Below, piece by piece: positions 6,989 through 15,503 of a stretch of 23,871 bases of DNA. The position numbers and the translations under genes are program-made. Location of the stretch: contig JAKAQB010000056.1 in the NCBI GenBank assembly GCA_021811865.1, positions 1 through 23,871 of the forward strand, given 5' to 3'. Every line of letters starts with the position of its first letter. Position 1 is the first letter of the stretch. This DNA is from Actinomycetes bacterium (GTDB lineage: Bacteria > Actinomycetota > Acidimicrobiia > Acidimicrobiales > Palsa-688). The notes beneath the pieces are model-generated. The model did no database searches and was not told where the DNA came from. It worked only from the letters and a program-made list of their open reading frames with translations.

Positions 6989-7893
6989 CGGGCGAGAAGG
7001 TGGTGGCCGCCATCGTCGGCACCGGAAACATCGGGTCTGACCTCATGGCGAAGCTGCGTCGGTCCGACCACGTCGATCTGCGTTACGTCGTCGGCATCGA
7101 CCCGTCCTCCGACGGTCTGGCGAGAGCACGGCGCGAAGGGCTGGAAGCCTCCTCAGGTGGCGTCGCGTGGCTCCTCGATCGTGAGGAGCTCCCCGGGCTC
7201 GTCTTCGAGGCCACCTCGGCGCGGGCCCACCTCGCCAACGCGCCGCTCTACAAGGAGAGCGGGATCCAGGCGATCGACCTCACCCCGGCCGCCATCGGTC
7301 CCTATGTGGTGCCCGCCGTCAACCTCCCCGACGAGCTCGATGCCCCGAACCTCAACCTCATCACCTGCGGCGGGCAGGCGACGATACCGATCGTCGCCGC
7401 CATCAGCGTCGTGACACCGGTCAGCTACGCCGAGATCGTCGCCTCGATCGCCTCCCGCTCGGCCGGGCCGGGCACGCGGGCGAACATCGACGAGTTCACC
7501 AAGACGACCGCCCACGGGCTCGAGCGCGTCGGAGGTGCCGCCCGGGGCAAGGCGATCATCATCCTCAACCCGGCCGAGCCTCCGCTCGTCATGCGGGACA
7601 CGGTGTTCTGCGCCCTCGAGGAGGGCGCCGACCGGGCCGCTGTCACCGAGTCCATCGTCGAGATGGTGGACAGGGTGCGACGCTTCGTGCCGGGCTACCG
7701 CCTGAAGGCGGACCCCCAGTTCGACGATCCCCGGCCCGAGTGGGATGGCCACCAGCGGGTGGGTGTCTTCCTCGAGGTGGAGGGGAGGGCCGACTACCTC
7801 CCGTCCTACGCCGGCAACCTCGACATCATGACGGCGGCTGCGGCCTGGGTCGGCGAAGAGCTGGCTCTGGCGCGGCTCGGGGCGGTGCGATGA
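6985..7893 (+). CDS. dmpF: Acetaldehyde dehydrogenase (acylating)
   Basis: The 302-residue product opens with an NAD-binding fold, [14 protein letters not shown]. It carries the catalytic cysteine block [11 protein letters not shown] (Cys128), followed by a segment around [15 protein letters not shown] and by ILNPAEPP, all hallmarks of the DmpF/BphJ/MhpF family at its usual length. It converts acetaldehyde and CoA to acetyl-CoA with NAD+. The family works as a complex with the aldolase encoded immediately downstream, passing acetaldehyde through a channel. The GTG start at 6985 overlaps the hydratase stop, and the stop overlaps the aldolase ATG. The coupling matches the expected fixed stoichiometry of the complex. 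Confidence 0.96.
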   Translation: MTGEKVVAAIVGTGNIGSDLMAKLRRSDHVDLRYVVGIDPSSDGLARARREGLEASSGGVAWLLDREELPGLVFEATSARAHLANAPLYKESGIQAIDLTPAAIGPYVVPAVNLPDELDAPNLNLITCGGQATIPIVAAISVVTPVSYAEIVASIASRSAGPGTRANIDEFTKTTAHGLERVGGAARGKAIIILNPAEPPLVMRDTVFCALEEGADRAAVTESIVEMVDRVRRFVPGYRLKADPQFDDPRPEWDGHQRVGVFLEVEGRADYLPSYAGNLDIMTAAAAWVGEELALARLGAVR

Positions 7894-8963
7894 CCGAGCA
7901 CGCCGCGACCGGTGCGGCGCCGGTCCGGATCACCGACTCGACGCTTCGTGACGGCAGCCACGCCATGGCGCACCGCTTCTCGGTCGACCAGGTGCGGGCC
8001 ACCGTCGCCGCCCTCGACGGCGCCGGCGTCCCGGTGCTCGAGGTGACCCACGGTGACGGGCTCGGCGGCTCGTCGTTCAACTACGGCTTCTCGGCGGTAG
8101 CCGAGCTCGACCTCGTGGCCGTCGCCGCCGGAACGGCCGAGCGTGCCCGCATCGCCGTCCTCATGCTGCCGGGCCTGGGCACCGTCGAGGACCTCCGGCG
8201 GGCCGCTTCGGCCGGTGCCTCGATCGCCCGGATCGCCACGCACTGCACGGAGGCTGACATCGCGATCCAGCACTTCGGGCTTGCCCGGAGCATGGGGCTC
8301 GAGACGGTCGGCTTCCTCATGCTCTCGCACATGCTCGATCCGGACGGCCTCGCCCGCCAGGCGCGGATCATGGTGGACGCCGGCGCCCAGTGCGTCTACG
8401 TCGTGGACTCGGCCGGTGCCCTCGTGCTGGAGGAGGTCACGGACCGGGTGTCGGCCCTCGTGGCCGAGATCGGCTCGGAGGGGGAGGTGGGCTTCCACGG
8501 CCACAACAACCTCGGGCTGGGTGTGGCCAACTCCGTGCTGGCCTATCGGGCCGGGGCCCGTCAGATCGACGGTGCCACCTGCTCGCTCGGGGCCGGCTCG
8601 GGAAACAGCGCCACGGAGTTGCTGACTGCGGTCTTCGACCGGCTCGGCGTGCCGACCGGGATCGAGCTGTCGAAGGTGCTGGCAGCCGCCGACGAGGTGG
8701 TCCGCCCGTTCATGGAGCGTGAGCCGGTGGCGGATCGCAACGCCATCATCATGGGCCATGCCGGCGTCTACTCGAGCTTCCTCCTTCATGCCGAGCGCGC
8801 CGGTCGGCGCTACGACGTTCCTACCCACGAGGTGCTGGCCGAGGCCGGCCGTCGTCGCTACGTCGGTGGGCAGGAGGACATGCTCATCGACATCGCCATC
8901 GAGTTGTCGACCCGGGACAGCCCGGCTCGAGCCGGCTCTCCAGCCACAGGGGGTGAGCGGTGA
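7890..8963 (+). CDS. dmpG: 4-hydroxy-2-oxovalerate aldolase
   Basis: The 357-residue protein starts with the DmpG/BphI/MhpE signature [15 protein letters not shown], giving Arg20, Asp21 and His24 for catalysis. It has [15 protein letters not shown] with metal-binding His203 and His205; both spacings agree with BphI. A C-terminal communication domain follows, with [20 protein letters not shown]. It splits 4-hydroxy-2-oxovalerate into pyruvate and acetaldehyde using Mn2+ and hands acetaldehyde to the dehydrogenase encoded just upstream. ATG 7890 overlaps that gene's stop (ATGA). The last 20 or so residues (after AIELSTRD) are proline, glycine and serine rich and look poorly conserved. The stop overlaps the next gene by GTGA. 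Confidence 0.96.
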   Translation: MTEHAATGAAPVRITDSTLRDGSHAMAHRFSVDQVRATVAALDGAGVPVLEVTHGDGLGGSSFNYGFSAVAELDLVAVAAGTAERARIAVLMLPGLGTVEDLRRAASAGASIARIATHCTEADIAIQHFGLARSMGLETVGFLMLSHMLDPDGLARQARIMVDAGAQCVYVVDSAGALVLEEVTDRVSALVAEIGSEGEVGFHGHNNLGLGVANSVLAYRAGARQIDGATCSLGAGSGNSATELLTAVFDRLGVPTGIELSKVLAAADEVVRPFMEREPVADRNAIIMGHAGVYSSFLLHAERAGRRYDVPTHEVLAEAGRRRYVGGQEDMLIDIAIELSTRDSPARAGSPATGGER

Positions 8964-9748
8964 ATCTCGCAGGTGCCGCCGAGATGCTTCTCGATGCCGA
9001 GGCCAACGCGACGGCGCTCGAGCCCTTGAGCGACCAGTGGAAGGAGCTTGACGCCGAGGCGGCCATGGCGCTGCAACGCCTCACGCTCTCGCGCCGCCTC
9101 GCAAGGGGCGAGCGCCTGACCGGTCTCAAACTCGGGCTCACCTCGCGCGCCAAGCAGCAGCGGATGGGCATCGACCGCCCCATCACCGCCTTCCTCACCG
9201 ACGCCATGGCGCTCCGCCTCGGCGAGCCGCTCGAGGCGCACCAGCTGGTCCATCCACGGGCAGAGCCCGAGATCGTCTTCGAGATGGGCAGGCGGCTCTC
9301 GGGTCCGGGAGCCACGGCTCTCGAGGCGCTCGCGGCGGTGGCCGCCGTGCGTTGCGGGGTCGAGGTGATCGACAGCCGTTTCAAGGACTTCCGCTTCACC
9401 CTCCCCGACGTGGTGGCAGACAATGCCTCGGCGGCCCGGTACGTCCTTGGTCCGATGAGGCGTGTCCCGGACTCGCTCGACCTCAGCCTCGAGGCCTGTC
9501 TTGTCGAGCTGAACGGCCGGGTCGTGGACTCGGCGACGGGCGCCGCCGTCCAGGGCCACCCCGCCGAGGCGCTCGCCGAGGCGGCGAACACCCTGGCGCG
9601 CGAGGGCGTCGCCATCGAGGCGGGGTGGGTCGTGCTCACCGGCGGGATGACCGACGCCGTCGAGCTCTCGCCCGGCTCGAGCCTCCGGGTGGACTTCACC
9701 AGCCTCGGCTCAATCCTGATCCAGACGATCGGGGGGGGTGCGAAGTGA
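8960..9748 (+). CDS. dmpH: 4-oxalocrotonate decarboxylase (2-oxo-3-hexenedioate decarboxylase)
   Basis: This 262-residue paralogue of the hydratase group has [25 protein letters not shown] and [14 protein letters not shown], which resemble DmpH/XylI decarboxylases more than hydratases. [13 protein letters not shown] and [14 protein letters not shown] complete the fold, and the Glu pair of AEPEIVF should bind Mg2+. It decarboxylates 2-oxo-3-hexenedioate to 2-hydroxypenta-2,4-dienoate, the substrate of the hydratase at 6191-6988. The two enzymes form a complex in other organisms. GTG 8960 overlaps the aldolase stop. A run of eight G (9731-9738) lies at the 3' end, where it also serves as the Shine-Dalgarno region of the next gene. 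A second hydratase is the main alternative. Confidence 0.85.
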   Translation: MNLAGAAEMLLDAEANATALEPLSDQWKELDAEAAMALQRLTLSRRLARGERLTGLKLGLTSRAKQQRMGIDRPITAFLTDAMALRLGEPLEAHQLVHPRAEPEIVFEMGRRLSGPGATALEALAAVAAVRCGVEVIDSRFKDFRFTLPDVVADNASAARYVLGPMRRVPDSLDLSLEACLVELNGRVVDSATGAAVQGHPAEALAEAANTLAREGVAIEAGWVVLTGGMTDAVELSPGSSLRVDFTSLGSILIQTIGGGAK

Positions 9749-11274
9749 CGCTCGTGCGCCATGTGATCGGCGGCGAGGAGGTCGATTCCCTCGGCGGCGG
9801 CCGCTTCGAGTCGGTCAACCCCTGGACCCGGCAGCCGTGGGCCGAGGTGGCCCTCGGCGAGCAGAAGGACGCCGAGCGGGCGGTGGAGGCGGCGCGGCGG
9901 GCCTTCGACGAGGGGCCATGGCCCCGCATGGGCAACGCCGAGCGGCGCGCCGTCCTGCACCGCTTGGCCGACCTCATCGTGGAGCACGCCGCTGAGCTCG
10001 CGCTCGCCGACACGAGCGACATGGGCAAGCCGATCAGCGACATGCTCGAGCGAGACGTCCCCCGGGCAGCCCACAACTTCGGGTTCTTCGCCGACCACGC
10101 TGCCCTCTCGACCGGCGAGATCTTCCCCATGGACTCCGGCCATCACGCCTACGAGCAGTTCGACCCCGCCGGAGTCGTGGTCGCCATCTCACCGTGGAAC
10201 TTCCCACTGATGCTCGAGAGCTGGAAGGTGGCTCCGGCGCTCGCCTGGGGCAACACCGTCGTGCTGAAGCCGGCGGAGGAGTCGCCCGCCTCGGCCTCCC
10301 TGCTCGCCCGCCTCGGCCTCGAGGCGGGCCTCCCGCCCGGCGTGCTGAACGTCCTTCACGGCTTCGGTCCGAACGGAGCCGGCGAGGCCCTCACGACTCA
10401 CCCGCAGGTGGACCGCGTGACCTTCACCGGAGAGTCGGCGACCGGTCGGGCCGTGGCTGCTGCCGCCGCCTCGCACCTCGCGCCGGTCAGCCTCGAGCTC
10501 GGCGGCAAGGGGGCGAGCATCGTCTTCGCCGACGCCGACCTCGATCATGCCGTCTCCTGGTCCGTAAGGGCGGCCTTCTCCAACGCCGGTCAGGTCTGTC
10601 TCGCAGGCAGTCGCCTCTTTGTCGAGGCCTCGGTGCGCGACGAATTCGTCGAACGGCTGGTCGCCGCCGCGGAGGCGCTCGTCCTCGGCGATCCGGGCGA
10701 CCCCGGGACCAGCGTCGGTCCGCTCTCGTCCCAGCAGCAGCACGCCAAGGTCGTCGCGTACCTCGACGAGGTACCCCTCACCGGGGGCAAGGTGCTCACC
10801 GGGGGCAGGAGGGACGGTTGGTTTGTGGCCCCGACGGTCGTCACCGGCCTTGCTCCCGACGCCAGGGCCTGCCGGGAGGAGATCTTCGGCCCTATCGTCC
10901 CGGTCCTCTCCTTCGAGGACGAGGACGAAGCGGTACGACTGGCAAACGACTCGCCGTTCGGCTTAAATGCGATGTGCTTTACTACCAACCTAAGTAGGGG
11001 GCACAGAGTCGCACGACGGCTCCGTGCCGGCACGGTGTGGGTCAATTGCTTCTTCGTCCGGGATCTCCGTGCCCCCTTCGGCGGGGTCGGCGACTCGGGC
11101 GTGGGTCGGGAAGGAGGCAGATACAGCCGGGAGTTCTTCACCGAGCCGAAGGCGGTGGTCATGGAGATCGATCCGACGTCGTCCCGTCTCCCAGGGGGGG
11201 CACCGGCTCACGGGACGACGGGCCGCCGCACGGAGGAGAGGACAGCAGATTCTCAACGAAGGGGAGTCAAATGA
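9745..11274 (+). CDS. dmpC: 2-hydroxymuconic semialdehyde dehydrogenase (aldehyde dehydrogenase family)
   Basis: The 509-residue protein is an NAD(P)+ aldehyde dehydrogenase. ISPWNFPLMLESWK holds the conserved Asn, LELGGKGASIV gives general base Glu251, NAGQVCLAGSRLFV gives catalytic Cys285, and EEIFGPIVPV and PFGGVGDSGVGREGG follow. The last block and the context point to the DmpC/XylG group, which oxidises 2-hydroxymuconic semialdehyde to 2-hydroxymuconate; 2-aminomuconic semialdehyde dehydrogenase is a close alternative. The usual protein ends near VVMEID; here about 30 extra, unconserved residues run on to the ATGA overlap with the transporter lipoprotein. Codons 10963-11013 contain a cluster of rare choices (TTA, AAT, TTT, ACT, CTA, AGT, AGA). 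G runs lie at 9731-9738 and 11194-11200. Confidence 0.9.
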   Translation: MTLVRHVIGGEEVDSLGGGRFESVNPWTRQPWAEVALGEQKDAERAVEAARRAFDEGPWPRMGNAERRAVLHRLADLIVEHAAELALADTSDMGKPISDMLERDVPRAAHNFGFFADHAALSTGEIFPMDSGHHAYEQFDPAGVVVAISPWNFPLMLESWKVAPALAWGNTVVLKPAEESPASASLLARLGLEAGLPPGVLNVLHGFGPNGAGEALTTHPQVDRVTFTGESATGRAVAAAAASHLAPVSLELGGKGASIVFADADLDHAVSWSVRAAFSNAGQVCLAGSRLFVEASVRDEFVERLVAAAEALVLGDPGDPGTSVGPLSSQQQHAKVVAYLDEVPLTGGKVLTGGRRDGWFVAPTVVTGLAPDARACREEIFGPIVPVLSFEDEDEAVRLANDSPFGLNAMCFTTNLSRGHRVARRLRAGTVWVNCFFVRDLRAPFGGVGDSGVGREGGRYSREFFTEPKAVVMEIDPTSSRLPGGAPAHGTTGRRTEERTADSQRRGVK

Positions 11275-12572
11275 GAGCGAAGAGATCAGCCGCGGTGGGC
11301 CTCGCGCTCGCCGCAGGAATCGGGCTGGCTGCCTGCGGCACGTCGAACGTCAGCAGCACCGGAACAGGCAGTAGCTCGGCCAAGGGGCCCATCGTCGAAG
11401 GTGCCGTCATTGCCTACACCGGCACCAACGCCTTCGAAGGCGGCGTTACCGACTCCGGGGTCTACCCGGCGATGTACGAGATCAACAAGGCGGGTGGCAT
11501 CCTCGGTCACCAGCTCAACATCGAGACGGTGGACACCCGGGGCGACCCGGCGGACGCCCTGCCGGCTGCGCAGAAGCTGCTCGCCACGACGAGCAACCTC
11601 GTCGGGATCACCGGAGCCGGCACCACGTCGGGGCCGACGCTCATCCCGCTGTTCAACTCGAACAAGATGGTCGTGATGAGCTCGGCCGGCGAGGCGAGGT
11701 ACGACCGCAGCGCCTACCAGTACTTCTGGCGGCTCGTCCCGCCGGACCCGGCGAACGGCGAGGCGATGGCCCTGTGGGCGCAGAAGCACGGCTTCACCCG
11801 GATCGCGGCGGTGTTCGGCACCGACAGCGGCTCCCAGGGTGACCTGCCCGGCGTTCTCCAGGGAATCTCCAAGATCCACGCCAAGCTCGTGGCCAACGTG
11901 TCGCTCACCCCTGACCAGCCGTCCTACCGGCCAGAGGTCGAGCAGGTGCTCGCCGCCCACCCACAGGTCATCATGACCGAGTCGGACGGAGCCACAGCTG
12001 CCACGTTCTTCGGTGAGATGAAGCAGCTCGGTCAGCTCGTGCCGATCTACGGGACGCAGGGGACCGTGACCAATAGCTGGCTGAACCCGGTGCGGGGCGC
12101 CATCGGCGCGAGCAACTTCCAGAAGTACTACACCGCCATCGTCGGTGGCACGCCGAAGCCGAGTCCGGCTCTCCAGGCCTTCGTCCAGGGTGTGAAGGCC
12201 GAGTCCTCCAAGGTTCCGTCCCCTGCCTCGCAGTGGTTCGGCAACCCCTACGCCCAGGCCTTCTACGACGGCGTCATCGTGCAGGCGCTTGCCATGCAGG
12301 CGGCGAAGAGCACGAGCCCATCCGTCTACAACAACTACATCATGAAGGTCACGGCGCCGGGTCCCGGCAAGGAGAAGGTCTACACCTTCGCCCAGGGCAA
12401 GGCCGCACTGGCTGCGGGCAAGCAGATCCAGTACATGGGTGCTTCGGGGCCGGTGCTGTTCGACAAGTACCACAACTCCTTCGGGAACGAGGCGGCTGAG
12501 AGTCTTTCGGCCAACGGGACCCCGACGGTGCTCGGAATCATCACAGAGCGAGCGATCGAGAAGCTCGGCTAG
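11271..12572 (+). CDS. Liv-type ABC transporter substrate-binding lipoprotein
   Basis: The 433-residue protein has a charged start (MRAKR), a hydrophobic stretch and a lipobox LAAC with Cys22. It should therefore be lipid-anchored on the outer face of the membrane. A Ser/Thr/Gly-rich linker follows, then a periplasmic-binding type 1 fold (Peripla_BP_6) with EINKAGGILGHQLNIETVDTRGDPA, a typical LivK-family block. Relatives bind branched-chain amino acids, amides or aromatic acids. Placement inside an aromatic catabolic operon, with its own permeases and ATPases next to it, suggests uptake of the pathway's acid substrate. ATG 11271 overlaps the dehydrogenase stop and has GAAGGGGAG upstream. A strong hairpin (12578-12606) separates it from the permease genes. 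Confidence 0.92.
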   Translation: MRAKRSAAVGLALAAGIGLAACGTSNVSSTGTGSSSAKGPIVEGAVIAYTGTNAFEGGVTDSGVYPAMYEINKAGGILGHQLNIETVDTRGDPADALPAAQKLLATTSNLVGITGAGTTSGPTLIPLFNSNKMVVMSSAGEARYDRSAYQYFWRLVPPDPANGEAMALWAQKHGFTRIAAVFGTDSGSQGDLPGVLQGISKIHAKLVANVSLTPDQPSYRPEVEQVLAAHPQVIMTESDGATAATFFGEMKQLGQLVPIYGTQGTVTNSWLNPVRGAIGASNFQKYYTAIVGGTPKPSPALQAFVQGVKAESSKVPSPASQWFGNPYAQAFYDGVIVQALAMQAAKSTSPSVYNNYIMKVTAPGPGKEKVYTFAQGKAALAAGKQIQYMGASGPVLFDKYHNSFGNEAAESLSANGTPTVLGIITERAIEKLG

Positions 12573-12577
12573 GTGTC

Positions 12578-12606
12578 CGGCCGGGGAGGCTCAGCCTCCC
12601 CGGCCG
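12578..12606 (+). terminator. Intercistronic hairpin after the binding-protein gene
   Basis: The arms pair without mismatch over 14 bases around a single central base, in practice about 12 pairs with a 5-base loop. The left arm contains GGCCGGGGAGG and the right arm CCTCCCCGGCC. It begins 6 bases after the lipoprotein stop. There is no T tract and genes continue on the same strand. It may act as a partial terminator or as a 3' mRNA stabiliser giving more binding protein than permease, as known for other ABC operons. Confidence 0.75.
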
Positions 12607-12644
12607 ACCGCCTCGTGCCGGCAGTCCGCAGACACAGGAGCGAC

Positions 12645-13532
12645 ATGCATCTTTTCGTCCAGTCACTCGGGTTCGGGGTTGTGACGGCGTCCATCATCGC
12701 CATCGGCGCCATGGGTTTCACCCTCCAGTTCGGCCTCACCAACGTGCTCAACCTGAGCTTCGGCAGCCTCATGACGGTCGGGGGGTTCGTCGCCTACCTG
12801 GCCGAGTCCGCCGGCATCAACGTCTGGATCGGCCTTGTGCTCGGAGGCCTCGCCGGGGCTGCCAGCACGCTGATCATCGGCAAGACGATCTTCAAGGTCT
12901 ACGCGCGCCGGGGCACCCGCCTGTTCGAGATGGTGATGGTGACCCTCGCCCTCGCCCTCATCATCGAGTACGCCGTCGACGCCATCTCCCGCGATCAGAT
13001 CTATCAGCTGACCTTCCCCCAGGGGACGACCTTCAACGTCGGTGCCATCAGCATCACCGCCGCCCAGCTGGCCATCGTCATCATCGGCATCGGGATCTTC
13101 ATCGCTCTCGAGGTGATGCTCAAGATGACGCGTCTCGGCAAGGCGCTCCGGGCGATGGCGGTCGACCCGAGCCTCGCCCGCTCGTGCGGGATCCCGACCG
13201 ACCGCATCATCAACACGACCTGGCTCGTGAGCGGGTTCCTCTGCGGCGTGGCCGGCGTCGTGTTCGTCATCAATGCCCTGAGCGTCGACTCCTACACGGG
13301 AACCCTCTTCCTGCCGTCGGTCCTGGCGGCCGCCATCCTCGGAGGGGTGGGCTCGCCGGGGGGTGCGCTCGTGGCGTCCCTCGTGCTCGGTGTCGTCACC
13401 GAGCTCGTGGCGGCGGCGGGAGGGTCGGCCTACTCGACGGTGGCGGCCTTCGGTGTCCTCGTCGTGGTCCTGTTGAGTCGGCCGTCGGGAGTGCTCACGG
13501 CGGCTTCGCGGAAGGTCGAGCTGACCGTCTGA
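12645..13532 (+). CDS. livH: Branched-chain amino acid-type ABC transporter permease (LivH family)
   Basis: The 295-residue protein is strongly hydrophobic with about eight membrane segments. It carries LivH marks: GAMGFTLQFGLTNVLNLSFGSLM at the start, a cytoplasmic MTRLGKALRAMAVDPSLARSCGI loop that contacts the ATPase, and AAAILGGVGSPGGALVAS near the end. It forms one half of the membrane pore with the LivM protein downstream. ATG 12645 is preceded by ACAGGAG (12634-12640). The 72-base gap before it, holding the hairpin, is the largest in the operon. Confidence 0.95.
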   Translation: MHLFVQSLGFGVVTASIIAIGAMGFTLQFGLTNVLNLSFGSLMTVGGFVAYLAESAGINVWIGLVLGGLAGAASTLIIGKTIFKVYARRGTRLFEMVMVTLALALIIEYAVDAISRDQIYQLTFPQGTTFNVGAISITAAQLAIVIIGIGIFIALEVMLKMTRLGKALRAMAVDPSLARSCGIPTDRIINTTWLVSGFLCGVAGVVFVINALSVDSYTGTLFLPSVLAAAILGGVGSPGGALVASLVLGVVTELVAAAGGSAYSTVAAFGVLVVVLLSRPSGVLTAASRKVELTV

Positions 13533-13566
13533 CGGCGCGGCCGTCGGCGGACCGGAAGGGACAACC

Positions 13567-14697
13567 TTGGGAGCTTTCACCTATTACATCTCGACGCTCG
13601 TCGTCTACTTCGGGATCGACCTGCTGTCGGCGTGGTCGCTCAACCTGCAGTACGGCTATGCGGGCGTCATCAACTTCTCGTTCATCATCTTCCAGGCGAT
13701 CGGGGCATACATCGCCTCCACGGTGGTGCTGGGGCCGGACACCGGGATCAACGCCTACCAGACCTACCTGTTCGGCGCGAACCTTCCCTGGCCGGTGCCG
13801 CTCATACTGGCCGCACTCGCCGGGGCGGCGCTCTCGGCGGTGATCGGCGTCTTCGCGCTGCGGCGCATCCGCAGGGACTACCAGGCGGCCGTCATGCTGA
13901 TCGTCTCCCTGATCGCCCTCCAGGTGGTCTCGGCGGACGTCCACCTCTTCAACGGCTCGAACGGGCTTACCGGGATCCCGAAGCCGCTCGAGGGCGCGCT
14001 CAACGTGTCGCTCGCCAGCTACCAGTGGATCTACGCCGCCTTCGTTCTCGCGATCTGTGCCGTCGTCTACGTCATCGTCCAGAAGCTCTGCCGGTCCTCC
14101 TGGGGGCGCTCTCTGAGGGCGATTCGCGACCAGGAGGACGCGGCCATCTCCATCGGCCTCAACCCGACGCTGCTGCGCCTCGAGGTCTTCATCCTCGGCG
14201 GCGCCATCGCCGGCCTGAGCGGAGGACTCCTCGTCGAGTTCATCGGGGCATGGTCGCCCGGGGCATGGGGGTACGCGGAGACCTTCGTCATCTTCACCGC
14301 CGTCCTGGTGGGCGGTGTCGGCAACAACCGGGGCGTCATCCTCGGCATCTTCCTCGTGCCGATCCTCTTCCTCGAGCTGCCCCGCTTCCTGCCCGCCTTC
14401 GGGTACCCGGGGCTCATCGACGCCATCGAGTGGATGGTGATCGGTGCCCTCTGGATGCTCGGGCTGCTCGTGCGCCCGCGCGGCCTCATCCCCGAGCGGC
14501 GGTTCGTCGCCGTCCGGGGCGGATCGGGTGCGATCGCCTTCGACGGCGCCGCCCCGGGGTTCTTCGGACGGCTGCTCATGGTGGGCCGGGGAGACGGCGT
14601 GCCGATGCGCCGGCGTGCGGCGACCGTCGCGCAGCCGGCCCCTCCAGCCGACAAGGCGACGGCGGGCAGTGCCAGCGAGAGGACGGAGCTGTCATGA
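13567..14697 (+). CDS. livM: Branched-chain amino acid-type ABC transporter permease (LivM family)
   Basis: The 376-residue membrane protein has the LivM pattern: SLNLQYGYAGVINFS near the N-terminus, the ATPase-contact loop SSWGRSLRAIRDQEDAAISIGL, and FTAVLVGGVGNNRGVILG near the last membrane helices. After the final helix, ending at about RPRGLIPERR, a 55-residue cytoplasmic tail rich in Ala and Pro follows, which is longer than usual. The start is TTG at 13567, supported by GGAAGGG (13554-13560) six bases upstream and the absence of a better ATG. The stop overlaps the ATPase gene start (ATGA, 14694-14697). Confidence 0.94.
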   Translation: MGAFTYYISTLVVYFGIDLLSAWSLNLQYGYAGVINFSFIIFQAIGAYIASTVVLGPDTGINAYQTYLFGANLPWPVPLILAALAGAALSAVIGVFALRRIRRDYQAAVMLIVSLIALQVVSADVHLFNGSNGLTGIPKPLEGALNVSLASYQWIYAAFVLAICAVVYVIVQKLCRSSWGRSLRAIRDQEDAAISIGLNPTLLRLEVFILGGAIAGLSGGLLVEFIGAWSPGAWGYAETFVIFTAVLVGGVGNNRGVILGIFLVPILFLELPRFLPAFGYPGLIDAIEWMVIGALWMLGLLVRPRGLIPERRFVAVRGGSGAIAFDGAAPGFFGRLLMVGRGDGVPMRRRAATVAQPAPPADKATAGSASERTELS

Positions 14698-15503
14698 GCG
14701 TTCAGACCGAGGCCGGGCGGGGCGAGCTCGCAGCACGAGACAGCAACGGGGCGCCCGTCCTCGAGGCGGAGGACGTCTCGGTCCGCTACGGCGGGGTGAT
14801 GGCCGTCACCCACGTGTCGCTGCAGGCCTACCGGGCGGAGACGCTCGGGCTCATCGGACCGAACGGAGCGGGCAAATCTTCACTCCTCGGTGCGCTCGGC
14901 GGCCAGCTCAAGGTGTCCGGGGGCTCCATCCGCCTGCACGGGCGCGACGTCACCCGTTCCCCTTCCTACGCCAGGGCACGGGGAGGCATCACCCGGACGT
15001 TCCAGACGACGAGCGAGTTTGAGGCCATGACCGTCTTCGAGAACCTCATGGTCTCAGCGCGCGGGGCGAAAGGTGCTTCCCTCGGCCACACCGTGCTCGC
15101 CTGGCGCTCCAACAAGGCGGAGGAGGCGGCCGCCCGGGCGCACGCCTGGGAGATCCTCGACCGCTTCGAGATGGCGGACACGGCCAGCGCGTACGGGCGC
15201 GAGCTGTCGGGTGGCCAGCGGCGCCTGGTGGAGATCATGAGGTGTCTCATGCGGCGCCCGGACGTCCTGCTGCTCGACGAGCCGATGGTGGGCGTCGCAC
15301 CGCATCTCGTGGCGCGCCTCGTCGCCGATCTCCGCCGGATCGCCGACGACGGCATCGCCCTCGTCATCGTGGAGCACGCGCTGGAGGTGGTGCGCGAGCT
15401 CTGCGACCGTGTCGTGGTCATGGCACAGGGGCGGGTGATCGCCGGGGGCACCTACGACGAGGTCGTGCGAGACGAGGAGGTGCGACGTGCCTACATCGGC
15501 TGA
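14694..15503 (+). CDS. livG: ABC transporter ATP-binding protein (LivG family)
   Basis: The 269-residue ATPase has Walker A GPNGAGKSS, a Q-loop near RTFQTT, signature LSGGQRR, Walker B DVLLLDEPM and an H-loop in VIVEHALEVV. MVGVAPHLV after Walker B and the ITRTFQ motif are typical of LivG rather than LivF. It pairs with the LivF-type ATPase encoded next to power import. About 20 unconserved residues precede the first strand (VLEAEDVSVRYGG). ATG 14694 overlaps the LivM stop, and the 3' end overlaps the next gene by 17 bases. Confidence 0.95.
   Translation: MSVQTEAGRGELAARDSNGAPVLEAEDVSVRYGGVMAVTHVSLQAYRAETLGLIGPNGAGKSSLLGALGGQLKVSGGSIRLHGRDVTRSPSYARARGGITRTFQTTSEFEAMTVFENLMVSARGAKGASLGHTVLAWRSNKAEEAAARAHAWEILDRFEMADTASAYGRELSGGQRRLVEIMRCLMRRPDVLLLDEPMVGVAPHLVARLVADLRRIADDGIALVIVEHALEVVRELCDRVVVMAQGRVIAGGTYDEVVRDEEVRRAYIG

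Noticed and set aside
8960..9748. Reading this gene as a duplicate hydratase left over from tandem duplication of 6191-6988
   Set aside because: The two proteins are clearly diverged and match different family blocks. Hydratase and decarboxylase paralogues are normally paired in meta-cleavage operons.
8884..10146. Long minus-strand frame opposite the decarboxylase and dehydrogenase genes
   Set aside because: It is a shadow of two well-supported plus-strand enzymes, and its product is low-complexity in Arg, Ala, Ser and Pro.
11286..12473. Minus-strand frame opposite the transporter lipoprotein gene
   Set aside because: The product is Arg-, His- and Asp-rich without domains. The plus strand has a signal peptide, a lipobox and a binding-protein fold.
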